Positions 44,239 to 52,651 of a DNA stretch of 64,000 bases are shown in pieces; positions within the stretch are counted from its first letter, which is position 1, and every line of letters starts with the position of its first letter. The DNA is from Beijerinckia mobilis (GTDB taxonomy: Bacteria; Pseudomonadota; Alphaproteobacteria; Rhizobiales; Beijerinckiaceae). The notes beneath the pieces are model-generated. The model worked only from the letters and a program-made list of their open reading frames with translations. It ran no database searches and was not told the DNA's origin. The stretch spans positions 62,001 through 126,000 of the forward strand of contig NZ_JQJH01000009.1 in NCBI RefSeq assembly GCF_000745425.1, read 5' to 3'. The position numbers and the translations under genes are program-made.

Positions 44239-46667
44239 ATTTCTTCCTCCTGGGCGAAGTGCAGTCTTGTGATCGCCTCCAGCCCGTAAAGCAGACGCTG
44301 AATCTCCGCACGCTGCGCCTCGCTTGGCCCATCGGCAGGGAGCGCCTTGCAGAGCGAGGTCAAATTATGAACCTGACGCCGGATCTCCATATGCACCCGG
44401 CTCATGCCGGCGAGAGCATCCGGCATGGATGTCTGTCGGCGGATCTTCGCATAGACTTCCTTATCGTCGCGCTGTTCATGCGGAAGCAGTTGCTCGTGCA
44501 GCAGAAGATCGAGTTTCGAGAGGTGTTTGCGAATATCCGCTTGCGGCAATTGCTGGAGATGATCAGCAGTCATGCGGATCTCATCGATGACGCTTGCTAG
44601 AGCATGATGTTCAGCCTCGAGCCCAAGCAAGGTTTCGGTGCTTAATCCCGCCTGTCGGCTGCCCGGCCAGATCGGCCGCCCGAGCGCGCGCAACGCATTG
44701 AGGATGACGGCGACGTCGATGATCTCCTGCAGCAATGCCCCTTCGACAGGCGCGAGATAGCCGAAGGCTGCAGCCACCATCGCGGCGATCGAGAGGCCCA
44801 TGCCGGCGTAGACGCTTTGCAGAGCGATATTGCGAGAACGGCGCGCAATATGGATCGCGCTGACCAGCCGATCCAGCCGATCCACGAGAATGACGACATC
44901 CGCCGCTTCCGATGAAGCCGCGGCGCCCCGTGCGCCCATGGCGACCCCGATATCCGCCGCCGCAAGTGCCGGCGCATCATTGACACCGTCCCCCGCCATC
45001 AGGACCGGGCCGTAGGAGCGCTCTCGCGCTACAATATCCGTCTTGTCGGATGGCTTCATTTCGCTCGCGACATCGTCGACATCGAGGAAGGCAGCGACGC
45101 TGGCCGCCTGATCCACGCGGTCTCCGGTCGCGAGGACGATGCGTGCGACGCCGGCACCATGCAGATTGCGCAAGACCGTGCCGACTTCCGGCCTAACCTG
45201 ATCCGCCAGCAGCAAGGCTCCGGCGATTGTGCCATTAATCGCCACCACGATGGCGGCCGTTCCATCTCGCTGGATCCAGGTCTTGATTTCCTGTGCGAAG
45301 GGCGTTTCGGCGGCATGGGCCTGCGCATAGGCGAAGCCGCCGACGGTAAGCCTGTGCCCATCGACCTGTCCGGAAATGCCGGAACCCGGCTGCTCCTTGA
45401 CATCGACCGGCGTGTGGAGCGAAAGACCGCGATCGCGCGCGGCGCTGACGAGCGCCCGTGCCATTACATGCGGAGAGCTCTGGTCCAGCGATGCGGCCAG
45501 ACGCAATAATTCAAGCGGATCGCGCCCGCTTTCCGATTTGATCTCGACGAGGCTGGCACGGCCGTCGGTAATCGTGCCGGTCTTGTCGAAAATGACGGTC
45601 TTGATGTTGGTAAGCCGTTCCAGCGCCCCGCCGCCCTTGACGAGAATGCCTTTCTTCGCACAGCGCGACACACCGGAAATGATCGCGACGGGAACGGCAA
45701 GCAGCAATGGACAGGGCGTGGCGACGACGAGAACCGCAAGGGCTCTGATGGGATCCCGGCTGAGCCCATAGGCAATTCCAGCGATCGCAAGCGTCGCGAA
45801 AAGAAAGACCAGCGCATAGCGGTCGGCGAGGCGCGCCATCGGCGCCTTGGCGGCCCCGGCGGCTTCAACCAGACGGATGATCCCTGCATAGGTGCTCTCG
45901 GCGGCCGTGCTCGTGGCCTGCAGGTCAAAAGGATCGCCGGCATTCGTGCTCCCGCTCATCACCGGGGCACCGGCCAAGCGGCGCACCGGCAGCGCCTCGC
46001 CGGTCAAAGCGGATTCATCGAGCACGGCCACGCCGTTTTCGATGACTCCATCCACCGGCACGACCTCGCCGCAGCGTACCAGAATGCGATCTCCGGGCAG
46101 CAAATCCGCCAGGGCAACTTCCTGCAAAGCGCCATCGGCATAGCGCGCCGCGCTTTTCGGGACGCGGCTCAGCAGCGCCGTCATTTCACGCCGAGCCCTG
46201 TTTTGCGCGAAATCTTCCAGCGCCCGCCCGCTTGAAAACATCAAAGCGATGATGATCCCGGCAAGCGATTCCCCGAGAACGAGCGCTCCACCCATGGCCA
46301 GCGCGGCAATGAGATCGAGCCCCGCCTCCAGTCTGAGCAGACCGGCGACGATGTCGACGAGCAGGATGGCCAGCACAAGCGCCGTGCCGCCGTTCCAGAG
46401 CCAGGCAGCGCCCTTCGGCTGCCCGATGAGCCAGAGGATCCCGCCGGCGATCAGCAGGCAAGCCATCAGCGGAAGGAGCAGTCGTCTCACGATGGATCCG
46501 AGCTCGTTGAGCATGTTTCGGGAATGTTCGGTTGGCAAGGGATGATTCCTTCCGACAAGCCAGAGCGGTAACGTCGCATGGCGTCGTCCGATGACACTAT
46601 CATCACGAACAGATCGAACAGATTTGCGACAGGACTTGTCAGGTGAAAACGTCTGATCTACATTCAT
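44214..46667 (-). CDS. P1B-5-type metal ATPase with C-terminal hemerythrin-like domain
   Basis: This 817-residue P-type ATPase has no N-terminal metal-binding domain. The core has the actuator TGEALP, the TPC motif (VVATPCPLLLAVP near 318, not CPC or SPC), phosphorylated Asp near 360 (DKTGTITDG), and GDGVNDAPALAAADIG. Residues ~672-815 form a hemerythrin-like helical domain with spaced His/Glu (LEAEHHALASV, LHEQLLPHE, RVHMEIRRQ, LHFAQEEEIY). TPC plus a hemerythrin tail defines group P1B-5, whose S. meliloti member Nia was linked to Ni and Fe. The start at 46667 lies inside a palindrome shared with arsR; ATG 46514 (MLNELGSIV) is an alternative. Confidence 0.87.
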   Translation of the reverse strand: MNVDQTFSPDKSCRKSVRSVRDDSVIGRRHATLPLWLVGRNHPLPTEHSRNMLNELGSIVRRLLLPLMACLLIAGGILWLIGQPKGAAWLWNGGTALVLAILLVDIVAGLLRLEAGLDLIAALAMGGALVLGESLAGIIIALMFSSGRALEDFAQNRARREMTALLSRVPKSAARYADGALQEVALADLLPGDRILVRCGEVVPVDGVIENGVAVLDESALTGEALPVRRLAGAPVMSGSTNAGDPFDLQATSTAAESTYAGIIRLVEAAGAAKAPMARLADRYALVFLFATLAIAGIAYGLSRDPIRALAVLVVATPCPLLLAVPVAIISGVSRCAKKGILVKGGGALERLTNIKTVIFDKTGTITDGRASLVEIKSESGRDPLELLRLAASLDQSSPHVMARALVSAARDRGLSLHTPVDVKEQPGSGISGQVDGHRLTVGGFAYAQAHAAETPFAQEIKTWIQRDGTAAIVVAINGTIAGALLLADQVRPEVGTVLRNLHGAGVARIVLATGDRVDQAASVAAFLDVDDVASEMKPSDKTDIVARERSYGPVLMAGDGVNDAPALAAADIGVAMGARGAAASSEAADVVILVDRLDRLVSAIHIARRSRNIALQSVYAGMGLSIAAMVAAAFGYLAPVEGALLQEIIDVAVILNALRALGRPIWPGSRQAGLSTETLLGLEAEHHALASVIDEIRMTADHLQQLPQADIRKHLSKLDLLLHEQLLPHEQRDDKEVYAKIRRQTSMPDALAGMSRVHMEIRRQVHNLTSLCKALPADGPSEAQRAEIQRLLYGLEAITRLHFAQEEEIYRSLESD

Positions 46668-46698
46668 TTCAATATCTATTGAGATATCGAAATGAATG
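46661..46698. promoter_or_regulatory. 38-bp near-palindrome spanning the divergent ATPase and arsR starts
   Basis: Outer arms CATTCATTTC (46661-46670) and GAAATGAATG (46689-46698) pair perfectly, and inner ATATCT / AGATAT pair around ATTG; only one position mismatches in 17-bp arms. It is a strong candidate operator for the ArsR repressor. The arsR ATG (46692-46694) and the symmetric minus-strand ATG of the ATPase (46665-46667) both lie inside the arms. Confidence 0.75.
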
Positions 46699-47051
46699 AA
46701 AGACAGGCGCTCGATATTTTTGCCGCGCTTTCGCAGGAAACCCGATTGCGGATCGTCCGCCTGCTGATAAATGCGGGACCGGATGGTCTGGCTGCGGGGT
46801 CGATCGGTGAAGCGATGGAGGCAGCCTCCTCACGCCTTTCGTTTCATTTGAGCCATCTCGAGACCGCTGGCCTCGTCCAGTCCCGCCGCGAAGGCCGTTC
46901 CATCATTTACAGCGCCGTCTATCCGACCCTTTCGGACCTCATTGAATTTCTTCTGCGTGACTGCTGCCAGGGCCATCCGGAAATCTGCACCCCGGCGCTG
47001 GCGGCGCTCTCTCCCTGCTGCGAAAAGCCGAAAGGCCCTGCCAATGCCTGA
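46692..47051 (+). CDS. arsR: ArsR-type arsenic-responsive repressor
   Basis: ArsR/SmtB repressors leave DNA when As(III) binds cysteines. The 119 residues have a winged helix (FAALSQETRLRIVRLL; SRLSFHLSHLETAGLV; REGRSIIYS). The C-terminal DCCQGHPEIC provides Cys91, Cys92 and Cys99, resembling the C-terminal As site of the A. ferrooxidans ArsR type, and Cys109-Cys110 follow. It is the first gene of arsR-arsC-acr3-arsH and overlaps arsC by 8 bp. A large palindrome covers its start. Confidence 0.94.
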   Translation: MNERQALDIFAALSQETRLRIVRLLINAGPDGLAAGSIGEAMEAASSRLSFHLSHLETAGLVQSRREGRSIIYSAVYPTLSDLIEFLLRDCCQGHPEICTPALAALSPCCEKPKGPANA

Positions 47052-47487
47052 TCCTGTCGCCTTCGATGTCATCATTTACCACAATCAGGATTGCGGTACG
47101 TCCCGCAATACGATGGGCCTTATCCGCAACGCCGGTGTCGAGCCGCATGTGATCGAATATCTCAAAACACCACCCTCGAGACTCATGCTGCAGCAGCTTG
47201 CGACGCGATCAGGCGCTGGTCTGCGCGGCCTTTTGCGCGCCAAGGAAAGCCTCTGCGGCGAACTCGGCCTCGACAAGGAGGGTGTGAGCGAAGAGCAGCT
47301 CCTCGATGCCATGCTGGCGCATCCGATCCTCATCAACCGGCCCATTGTCGTCAGCCCCAAAGGTGTGAAACTTTGCCGGCCGTCCGAAATGGTGGTCGAT
47401 CTCCTGCCTCCGCAGCTCGGGGAATTCTTCAAGGAAGATGGTGAACGTGTCGTCGATGAACGCGGCCGTCGCGTCGCCTCCGCATAA
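47044..47487 (+). CDS. arsC: Arsenate reductase, glutaredoxin-dependent
   Basis: ArsC reduces arsenate to arsenite with glutathione/glutaredoxin. The 147 residues contain the active-site NQDCGTSRNT (Cys17), EYLKTPPSR (Arg of the conserved triad), LINRPIVVSPKGVKLCRPSE with two more Arg, as in the E. coli plasmid R773 enzyme. ATG 47044 overlaps arsR; the longer frame from 46942 runs through arsR and is not real. Gene order arsR-arsC-acr3 supports the role. Confidence 0.95.
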   Translation: MPDPVAFDVIIYHNQDCGTSRNTMGLIRNAGVEPHVIEYLKTPPSRLMLQQLATRSGAGLRGLLRAKESLCGELGLDKEGVSEEQLLDAMLAHPILINRPIVVSPKGVKLCRPSEMVVDLLPPQLGEFFKEDGERVVDERGRRVASA

Positions 47488-47504
47488 TCGACGGGGATCA
47501 GCCG

Positions 47505-48560
47505 ATGTCATTCTTCGAACGGACCCTCACACTCTGGGTCGCTTTGTGCATTGTTGCCGGTATCATGCTCGGCCGTCTGATGCCGGATGTCTTCCAGGCG
47601 ATTGGCGGCGTGGAGATCGCCAATGTCAATCTGCCGGTCGCGGTGCTGATCTGGCTCATGATCATCCCCATGCTGCTCAAGATCGATTTCGCGGCGCTGC
47701 ATCAGGTGGGCCGGCATTGGCGCGGCATTGGTGTAACCCTTCTGATCAATTGGGCCGTGAAACCATTCTCGATGGCGGCCCTGGCGTTCTTCTTCATCGG
47801 CCATCTGTTCCGTCCCTGGCTGCCAGCCGACCAGATCGACAGCTATATCGCCGGTCTCATTCTCCTTGCAGCCGCACCCTGCACCGCCATGGTGTTCGTC
47901 TGGTCCAATCTGACGAAAGGCGAGCCACATTTCACTCTGAGCCAGGTGGCGCTCAACGATGTCATCATGATCGTCGCCTTCGCGCCCATCGTCGGTTTCC
48001 TGCTCGGTCTCTCCGCCATCACGGTGCCGTGGGACACGCTCTTTCTTTCCGTCGCGCTTTATATCGTCATTCCCGTCATTACGGCGCAATGGCTACGCCG
48101 CAGACTGCTCGCTTCGGGTGGCGAGGCTGCTCTGAACCTTTTGCTGCAAACACTCGGGCCACTCTCGCTTTCAGCCCTTCTCGTTACCTTGGTTCTGCTT
48201 TTCGGTTTTCAGGGCGAGCAGATCGTCAAACAGCCGCTGGTGATTGCGCTCCTTGCCGTACCGATCCTGATACAGGTCTATTTCAATGCGGCTTTGGCCT
48301 ATTTGCTGAACCGGCTTGCTGGCGAGCAGCATTGCGTCGCGGCGCCTTCGGCGCTGATCGGCGCATCGAACTTTTTCGAGCTGGCGGTCGCTGCCGCAAT
48401 CAGCCTGTTCGGATTTCAATCTGGTGCGGCACTCGCCACCGTCGTCGGCGTGTTGATCGAAGTGCCTGTCATGTTGTCGATCGTCTGGATCGTGAATCGG
48501 TCACGTGCCTGGTATGAGCGCGGCAGCGCTGCCAAAACGATTGCGGAGGCTCATCAGTGA
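47505..48560 (+). CDS. acr3: Arsenite efflux transporter ACR3
   Basis: ACR3 expels As(OH)3 or its anion across the inner membrane. The 351 residues have about ten hydrophobic helices. The ACR3 hallmark Cys is in [19 protein letters not shown] near 124-142, followed by [11 protein letters not shown]. It begins 17 bp after arsC and its stop overlaps the arsH start, so the operon is tightly packed. It is not of the ArsB type. Confidence 0.95.
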   Translation: MSFFERTLTLWVALCIVAGIMLGRLMPDVFQAIGGVEIANVNLPVAVLIWLMIIPMLLKIDFAALHQVGRHWRGIGVTLLINWAVKPFSMAALAFFFIGHLFRPWLPADQIDSYIAGLILLAAAPCTAMVFVWSNLTKGEPHFTLSQVALNDVIMIVAFAPIVGFLLGLSAITVPWDTLFLSVALYIVIPVITAQWLRRRLLASGGEAALNLLLQTLGPLSLSALLVTLVLLFGFQGEQIVKQPLVIALLAVPILIQVYFNAALAYLLNRLAGEQHCVAAPSALIGASNFFELAVAAAISLFGFQSGAALATVVGVLIEVPVMLSIVWIVNRSRAWYERGSAAKTIAEAHQ

Positions 48561-49282
48561 TGGTGCCGGATCTCCCAAACATCGATGCAACCAGTTTGCA
48601 GATCCCTGCTTTCGAAGGTCTGCGCCCGGCACAGGTCTCCAGCCATCCGCCGCGCATCCTCCTGCTCTATGGATCGCTGCGGGAGAGATCCTACAGCCGT
48701 CTCCTCACCCTTGAGGCGGAGCGTTTGCTGCGTCATTTCGGGGCGGAGACCAGAGTGTTCGATCCGCAAGGTCTTCCCCTGCCCGACGGCGCCGCGGCCG
48801 ACCATCCAAAGGTTCAGGAATTGCGCGACCTTTCGCTCTGGTCCGAAGGGCAGGTTTGGACCAGTCCGGAACGCCATGGCGCCATGAGCGCCGTGCTGAA
48901 AGCGCAGATCGACTGGATTCCGTTGGCAGTCGGCTCGATCCGGCCGACACAGGGGCGCACGCTCGCCCTCATGCAGGTTTCCGGCGGGTCGCAATCCTTC
49001 AATGCGGTCAATCAGATGCGGATTCTCGGCCGCTGGATGCGGATGCTGACGATCCCCAACCAATCCTCGGTCGCCAAGGCCTATCAGGAATTCGACGAGC
49101 CAGGACGGATGAAACCCTCGCCCTATTACGATCGCGTTGTCGATGTGATGGAGGAATTGGTCAAATTCACCCTGCTCACACGCGATGTTTCACCCTATTT
49201 GACCGACCGCTATAGCGAACGCAAAGAGGCGGCGGCAAAGCTCGAGGAACGGGTTTCCCTCGGAACCATCCTCTCGGAATGA
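48560..49282 (+). CDS. arsH: Arsenical resistance protein ArsH (NADPH-dependent FMN reductase)
   Basis: ArsH is an FMN flavoprotein that oxidises trivalent organoarsenicals. The 240 residues have the FMN-binding [20 protein letters not shown] near 36-55, [29 protein letters not shown] and [22 protein letters not shown], all typical. A GTG three bases earlier (48557) overlaps the acr3 stop as an alternative start. It ends the ars operon, and a dispersed hairpin element begins 9 bp after its stop. Confidence 0.95.
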   Translation: MVPDLPNIDATSLQIPAFEGLRPAQVSSHPPRILLLYGSLRERSYSRLLTLEAERLLRHFGAETRVFDPQGLPLPDGAAADHPKVQELRDLSLWSEGQVWTSPERHGAMSAVLKAQIDWIPLAVGSIRPTQGRTLALMQVSGGSQSFNAVNQMRILGRWMRMLTIPNQSSVAKAYQEFDEPGRMKPSPYYDRVVDVMEELVKFTLLTRDVSPYLTDRYSERKEAAAKLEERVSLGTILSE

Positions 49283-49290
49283 GCATCTCG

Positions 49291-49395
49291 TTAGAGCATT
49301 TTGTCTTTACGTTAGATCGCTAAGCGATTCCATTTACCTGAAAATGCTCTAATTTTCTGAGTGGAGCGTTTCTGGATATATCCGAAACGCTCTAG
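49291..49395. repeat. Dispersed two-hairpin element, copy 5 (arsH/coq10 convergent junction)
   Basis: Module A: TTAGAGCATTTT (49291-49302) and GAAAATGCTCTAA (49340-49352), with inner CGCTAAGCG. Module B: GAGCGTTTC (49364-49372), GGATATATCC, GAAACGCTC (49384-49392). It begins 9 bp after arsH and ends 5 bp from the coq10 stop, filling the convergent junction. Confidence 0.87.
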
Positions 49396-49399
49396 CCGT

Positions 49400-49855
49400 T
49401 CACGGACGACCATAAATCTCATCGGCTCTCTTTTCGAACGCCGATGAGAATTTATGAAAGGCCGCATCGAACATGCCGCCGACAAGCAGCCCGAGCGTCC
49501 GGCTTTTGAACTCATAGGCGATCTTGAACTGGACAAGACAGGACGAGCCATCGTCCTGATCGACGAAACTCCAGCGATTTTCGAGATGTTTGAACGGGCC
49601 GTCGATATATTCGACGAGGATGCGCGTGGCCTCGCGCTCGCTGGTGACCCGGCTCGTGAAGGTCTCCCGCAAGGCTTTGTAGCCGACGGTCATCTGGGCG
49701 ATCTGAATCAATTCGCGTTCCGCCTCGATGCGCCGGCGCACGCGCAGATCGAGGCACATGGGCAGAAATTCCGGATATTTTTCAATATCCGTGACGAGAT
49801 CGAACATTTTGTCGGCGCTGTGAAAGACGCGACGTTCAGTCTGGAAGGCAGGCAT
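49400..49855 (-). CDS. COQ10/RatA-type START-domain protein (ubiquinone-binding)
   Basis: A 151-residue SRPBCC/START fold protein: RRVFHSADKMFDLVTDIEKYPEFLPMC, WSFVDQDDGSSCLVQFKIAYEF and LLVGGMFDAAFHKFSSAFEKRADEIYG. Family members bind ubiquinone and support respiration in alphaproteobacteria and mitochondria; the RatA toxin name of E. coli is also attached to this family. In rhizobia it follows lipA, as here, which ties it to PDH-linked respiration. Confidence 0.92.
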   Translation of the reverse strand: MPAFQTERRVFHSADKMFDLVTDIEKYPEFLPMCLDLRVRRRIEAERELIQIAQMTVGYKALRETFTSRVTSEREATRILVEYIDGPFKHLENRWSFVDQDDGSSCLVQFKIAYEFKSRTLGLLVGGMFDAAFHKFSSAFEKRADEIYGRP

Positions 49856-49969
49856 GGGCTCCTATAGAGCACTCTCTCGCGAGTGCCAAACCCCAAGCTG
49901 TCGCAGAATATGTTTACACAGCATTCTGATACAAGAGAGTCACCATTGACCAGATGGCCGGATAGCGTG

Positions 49970-50947
49970 TTAATATTGAAGCCTTTCCATCCGCGCCGCC
50001 TTCAGCCGCGCGAAATCCTCTCCCGCATGATGCGAGGAGCGTGTCAGCGGTGAGGCCGAGACGAGGAGGAAGCCCTTGGCTCCAGCCACTTCCGCATAGG
50101 CCGCGAATTCTTCCGGCGTCACGAAAGCCTCGACCGCGTGATGCTTGCGGGTCGGCTGGAGATATTGGCCGATGGTGAGGAAATCCACATCCGCCGTGCG
50201 CAGATCATCCATCAATTGCAGCACTTCATTGCGCGTCTCACCAAGGCCGACCATGATGCCGGATTTGGTGAAAATCGTCGGATCGAGCTCCTTCACCCGC
50301 TGCAAAAGCCGGATCGAATGGAAATAGCGCGCGCCGGGCCGGACGCTCAGATATTTCGATGGCACCGTTTCGAGATTGTGATTGAAGACATCGGGCCGCG
50401 CCTCGACGACAATTTCGAGGGCCCCATTCTTGCGCAGGAAATCCGGTGTCAGAACCTCGATCGTCGTGGCCGGGCTCGCCTCGCGGATCGCGCGGATCAC
50501 CTTGGCGAAATGGTCGGCGCCGCCGTCCTCGAGATCATCGCGATCGACCGAGGTGATCACGACATGCGAGAGGCCGAGCTTCTGGACGGAATCGGCAATA
50601 TGGGCAGGCTCATGCGGGTTCAGCGCATTCGGCAGGCCGGTCTTCACATTACAGAAGGCACAAGCGCGCGTGCATGTATCGCCCATGATCATGAAGGTAG
50701 CGTGTTTCTTTGCCCAGCATTCACCGATATTCGGGCAGCCGGCCTCCTCGCACACTGTGACGAGCTTGTGCTCCTTGACGATTTTCTGCGTCTCGACCCA
50801 TTCCGGCGAGCCCGGAGCCTTGACGCGGATCCAGGCGGGTTTGCGGGCGACGGGCTGATCGGGACGATGCGCCTTTTCGGGATGCCGGAGCGCCGCCTCA
50901 TGGGAGGGGGCGAGCGTTTCTGACGAAGCATCGGCGAAAGGCGGCAT
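49970..50947 (-). CDS. lipA: Lipoyl synthase
   Basis: LipA is a radical SAM enzyme inserting two sulfurs into octanoyl groups on lipoyl domains. The 325 residues carry the auxiliary cluster motif C66-C71-C77 ([12 protein letters not shown]) and the radical SAM motif C92-C96-C99 (CTRACAFC). The C-terminal RSSYHA-type serine region reads [11 protein letters not shown], with the cluster-ligating Ser preserved. It modifies the E2 and lipoyl-E1-beta of the pdh genes upstream. Confidence 0.96.
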   Translation of the reverse strand: MPPFADASSETLAPSHEAALRHPEKAHRPDQPVARKPAWIRVKAPGSPEWVETQKIVKEHKLVTVCEEAGCPNIGECWAKKHATFMIMGDTCTRACAFCNVKTGLPNALNPHEPAHIADSVQKLGLSHVVITSVDRDDLEDGGADHFAKVIRAIREASPATTIEVLTPDFLRKNGALEIVVEARPDVFNHNLETVPSKYLSVRPGARYFHSIRLLQRVKELDPTIFTKSGIMVGLGETRNEVLQLMDDLRTADVDFLTIGQYLQPTRKHHAVEAFVTPEEFAAYAEVAGAKGFLLVSASPLTRSSHHAGEDFARLKAARMERLQY

Positions 50948-50989
50948 AGCGTTTCCCTGTCTTGCGGGGCGGCTGGCCCCTGATCATTG

Positions 50990-51012
50990 GGGCCGCGCCG
51001 TGGACGCGGCCC
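50990..51012 (-). terminator. Hairpin between lpd and lipA
   Basis: A perfect 8-bp GC stem (GGGCCGCG / CGCGGCCC) with a 7-nt loop lies 16 bp after the lpd stop on the minus strand. No T-run follows; it may be a partial terminator or mRNA-processing hairpin in the pdh-lpd-lipA transcript. Confidence 0.45.
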
Positions 51013-51027
51013 TGTTTCGATTGCTTT

Positions 51028-52470
51028 CTACATATGGATGACGCGGCCATAGGCATCAAGCACGCTTTCGTGCATCATCTCCGAAAGCGTGGGATGGGGG
51101 AAGACCGTATGTATCAGTTCTTCCTCGGTCGTCTCCAGATTCATGGCGATGACGAAGCCCTGGATGAGTTCGGTGACTTCCGCGCCGATCATATGCGCAC
51201 CGATGAGCTTGCCAGTCTTGGCGTCGAAGATCGTCTTGATGAGGCCATCCGGCTCGCCAAGCGCAATCGCTTTGCCGTTGCCGACGAAGGGAAAGCGGCC
51301 GACCTTGATCTCGTAGCCCGCCGCCTTGGCCTTTTCCTCGGTCAGGCCAACGGAAGCCACCTGCGGCTGGCAATAGGTGCAGCCCGGGATCATGCTCTTG
51401 TCCATCGGATGCGGATGCAGCCCCTTGATGGCCTCGACGCAGATGACCCCTTCATGCTCCGCCTTATGCGCCAGCATCGGCGGTCCGGCGACGTCGCCGA
51501 TCGCATAAATGCCAGCGACATTGGTGCGTCCGAAGCCATCGACCACGACAATGCCGCGCTCGGTTTTGACGCCGAGTTTTTCAAGGCCGATATTTTCGAT
51601 ATTGCCGGTAACACCGACCGCCGAAATCAGCTTTTCCGCCGAAAGCGTCGAGGTAGCACCCTTTGAATCCTCCAAAGTGGCGGTGAGGCCCGAAGCCGTC
51701 TTTTCGACCTTGGTGACCTTGGTGCCGGTGCGGATTTTAATGCCCTGTTTCTCGAATTGCTTACGGGCAAGGCCGGCGATCTCGGGATCTTCCACCGGCA
51801 TGATCTGCGGCAAAACCTCGACGACCGTCACCTCGGCGCCCATCGTATGATAGAACGAGGCGAATTCGATGCCGATCGCGCCGGAGCCCATCACGATCAG
51901 GCTTTTCGGGAAGCTTTCCGGCACCATCGCCTCGAAATAGGTCCAGATATTTTTCCCATCCGGCTCGATGCCGGGCAGAATGCGCGGCCGCGCGCCCGTC
52001 GCGACGACGATGTGCTTGGCCTGGTAGGTCCCCTCACCCAGAATGCCCTTCGGCACCGGGTTTTGCGGCTGCATGATGGATTTCTTGGTCGCCGTAACGG
52101 AGACTTCGCCCACCTTGGTGATGGTCGCCTCGCCCCAGATCACATCGACCTTGTTCTTCTTGAGCAGAAAGCCGACGCCACCGTTGAGCTGGGCGGAGAC
52201 GCCGCGCGAGCGCTTGACGACAGCGGCCGGATCGACACCGATCTTGCCCTCGACGATCAGACCGTAATCTTTCGGATGTTGCAGGTAATGGTAGATTTCC
52301 GCCGAGCGCAGCAAGGCTTTGGTGGGGATGCAGCCCCAGTTGAGGCAGATGCCGCCGAGATGTTCGCGTTCGACGACGGCGGTCTTGAATCCGAGCTGGG
52401 CGGATCTGATGGCGGTGACATAGCCGCCCGGTCCCCCGCCGATGATGAGAACGTCATAGGCTGCGGCCAT
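51028..52470 (-). CDS. lpd: Dihydrolipoyl dehydrogenase (E3)
   Basis: E3 reoxidises dihydrolipoamide on E2 using FAD and NAD+. The 480 residues begin with the FAD Rossmann motif GGGPGGYV, have the redox pair Cys42-Cys47 (GGICLNWGCIPTK), a second NAD-binding Rossmann (VMGSGAIGIEFASF) and the C-terminal His-Glu dyad region HTVFPHPTLSEMMHES. It follows the E2 gene by 181 bp and belongs to the PDH complex; it may also serve other 2-oxoacid dehydrogenases. Confidence 0.97.
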   Translation of the reverse strand: MAAAYDVLIIGGGPGGYVTAIRSAQLGFKTAVVEREHLGGICLNWGCIPTKALLRSAEIYHYLQHPKDYGLIVEGKIGVDPAAVVKRSRGVSAQLNGGVGFLLKKNKVDVIWGEATITKVGEVSVTATKKSIMQPQNPVPKGILGEGTYQAKHIVVATGARPRILPGIEPDGKNIWTYFEAMVPESFPKSLIVMGSGAIGIEFASFYHTMGAEVTVVEVLPQIMPVEDPEIAGLARKQFEKQGIKIRTGTKVTKVEKTASGLTATLEDSKGATSTLSAEKLISAVGVTGNIENIGLEKLGVKTERGIVVVDGFGRTNVAGIYAIGDVAGPPMLAHKAEHEGVICVEAIKGLHPHPMDKSMIPGCTYCQPQVASVGLTEEKAKAAGYEIKVGRFPFVGNGKAIALGEPDGLIKTIFDAKTGKLIGAHMIGAEVTELIQGFVIAMNLETTEEELIHTVFPHPTLSEMMHESVLDAYGRVIHM

Positions 52471-52651
52471 GAAAACCTTCCTCCTGCTTGCTGGATGGCA
52501 AAGACTGCATGATGGCGAGCAAAACCCCGCAGTACCAAACAGTGCCGCGTCCGAATTGCTCGTTCCTATTGGCGCCTTGACTGGACGCGAAGACTGAGGG
52601 CGGGCACGCTACGCTTCCGAACGAAAGGCCCGGAGCGAAGCGCTTTACGGC

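Noticed and set aside
42966-44600. 544-codon plus-strand open frame
   Set aside because: It is a shifted frame of the MFS gene extending into the antisense of the ATPase gene; Arg/His-rich and without motif.
47438-48517. 359-codon plus-strand open frame
   Set aside because: A shifted frame of acr3, which is supported by its membrane helices and Cys motif.
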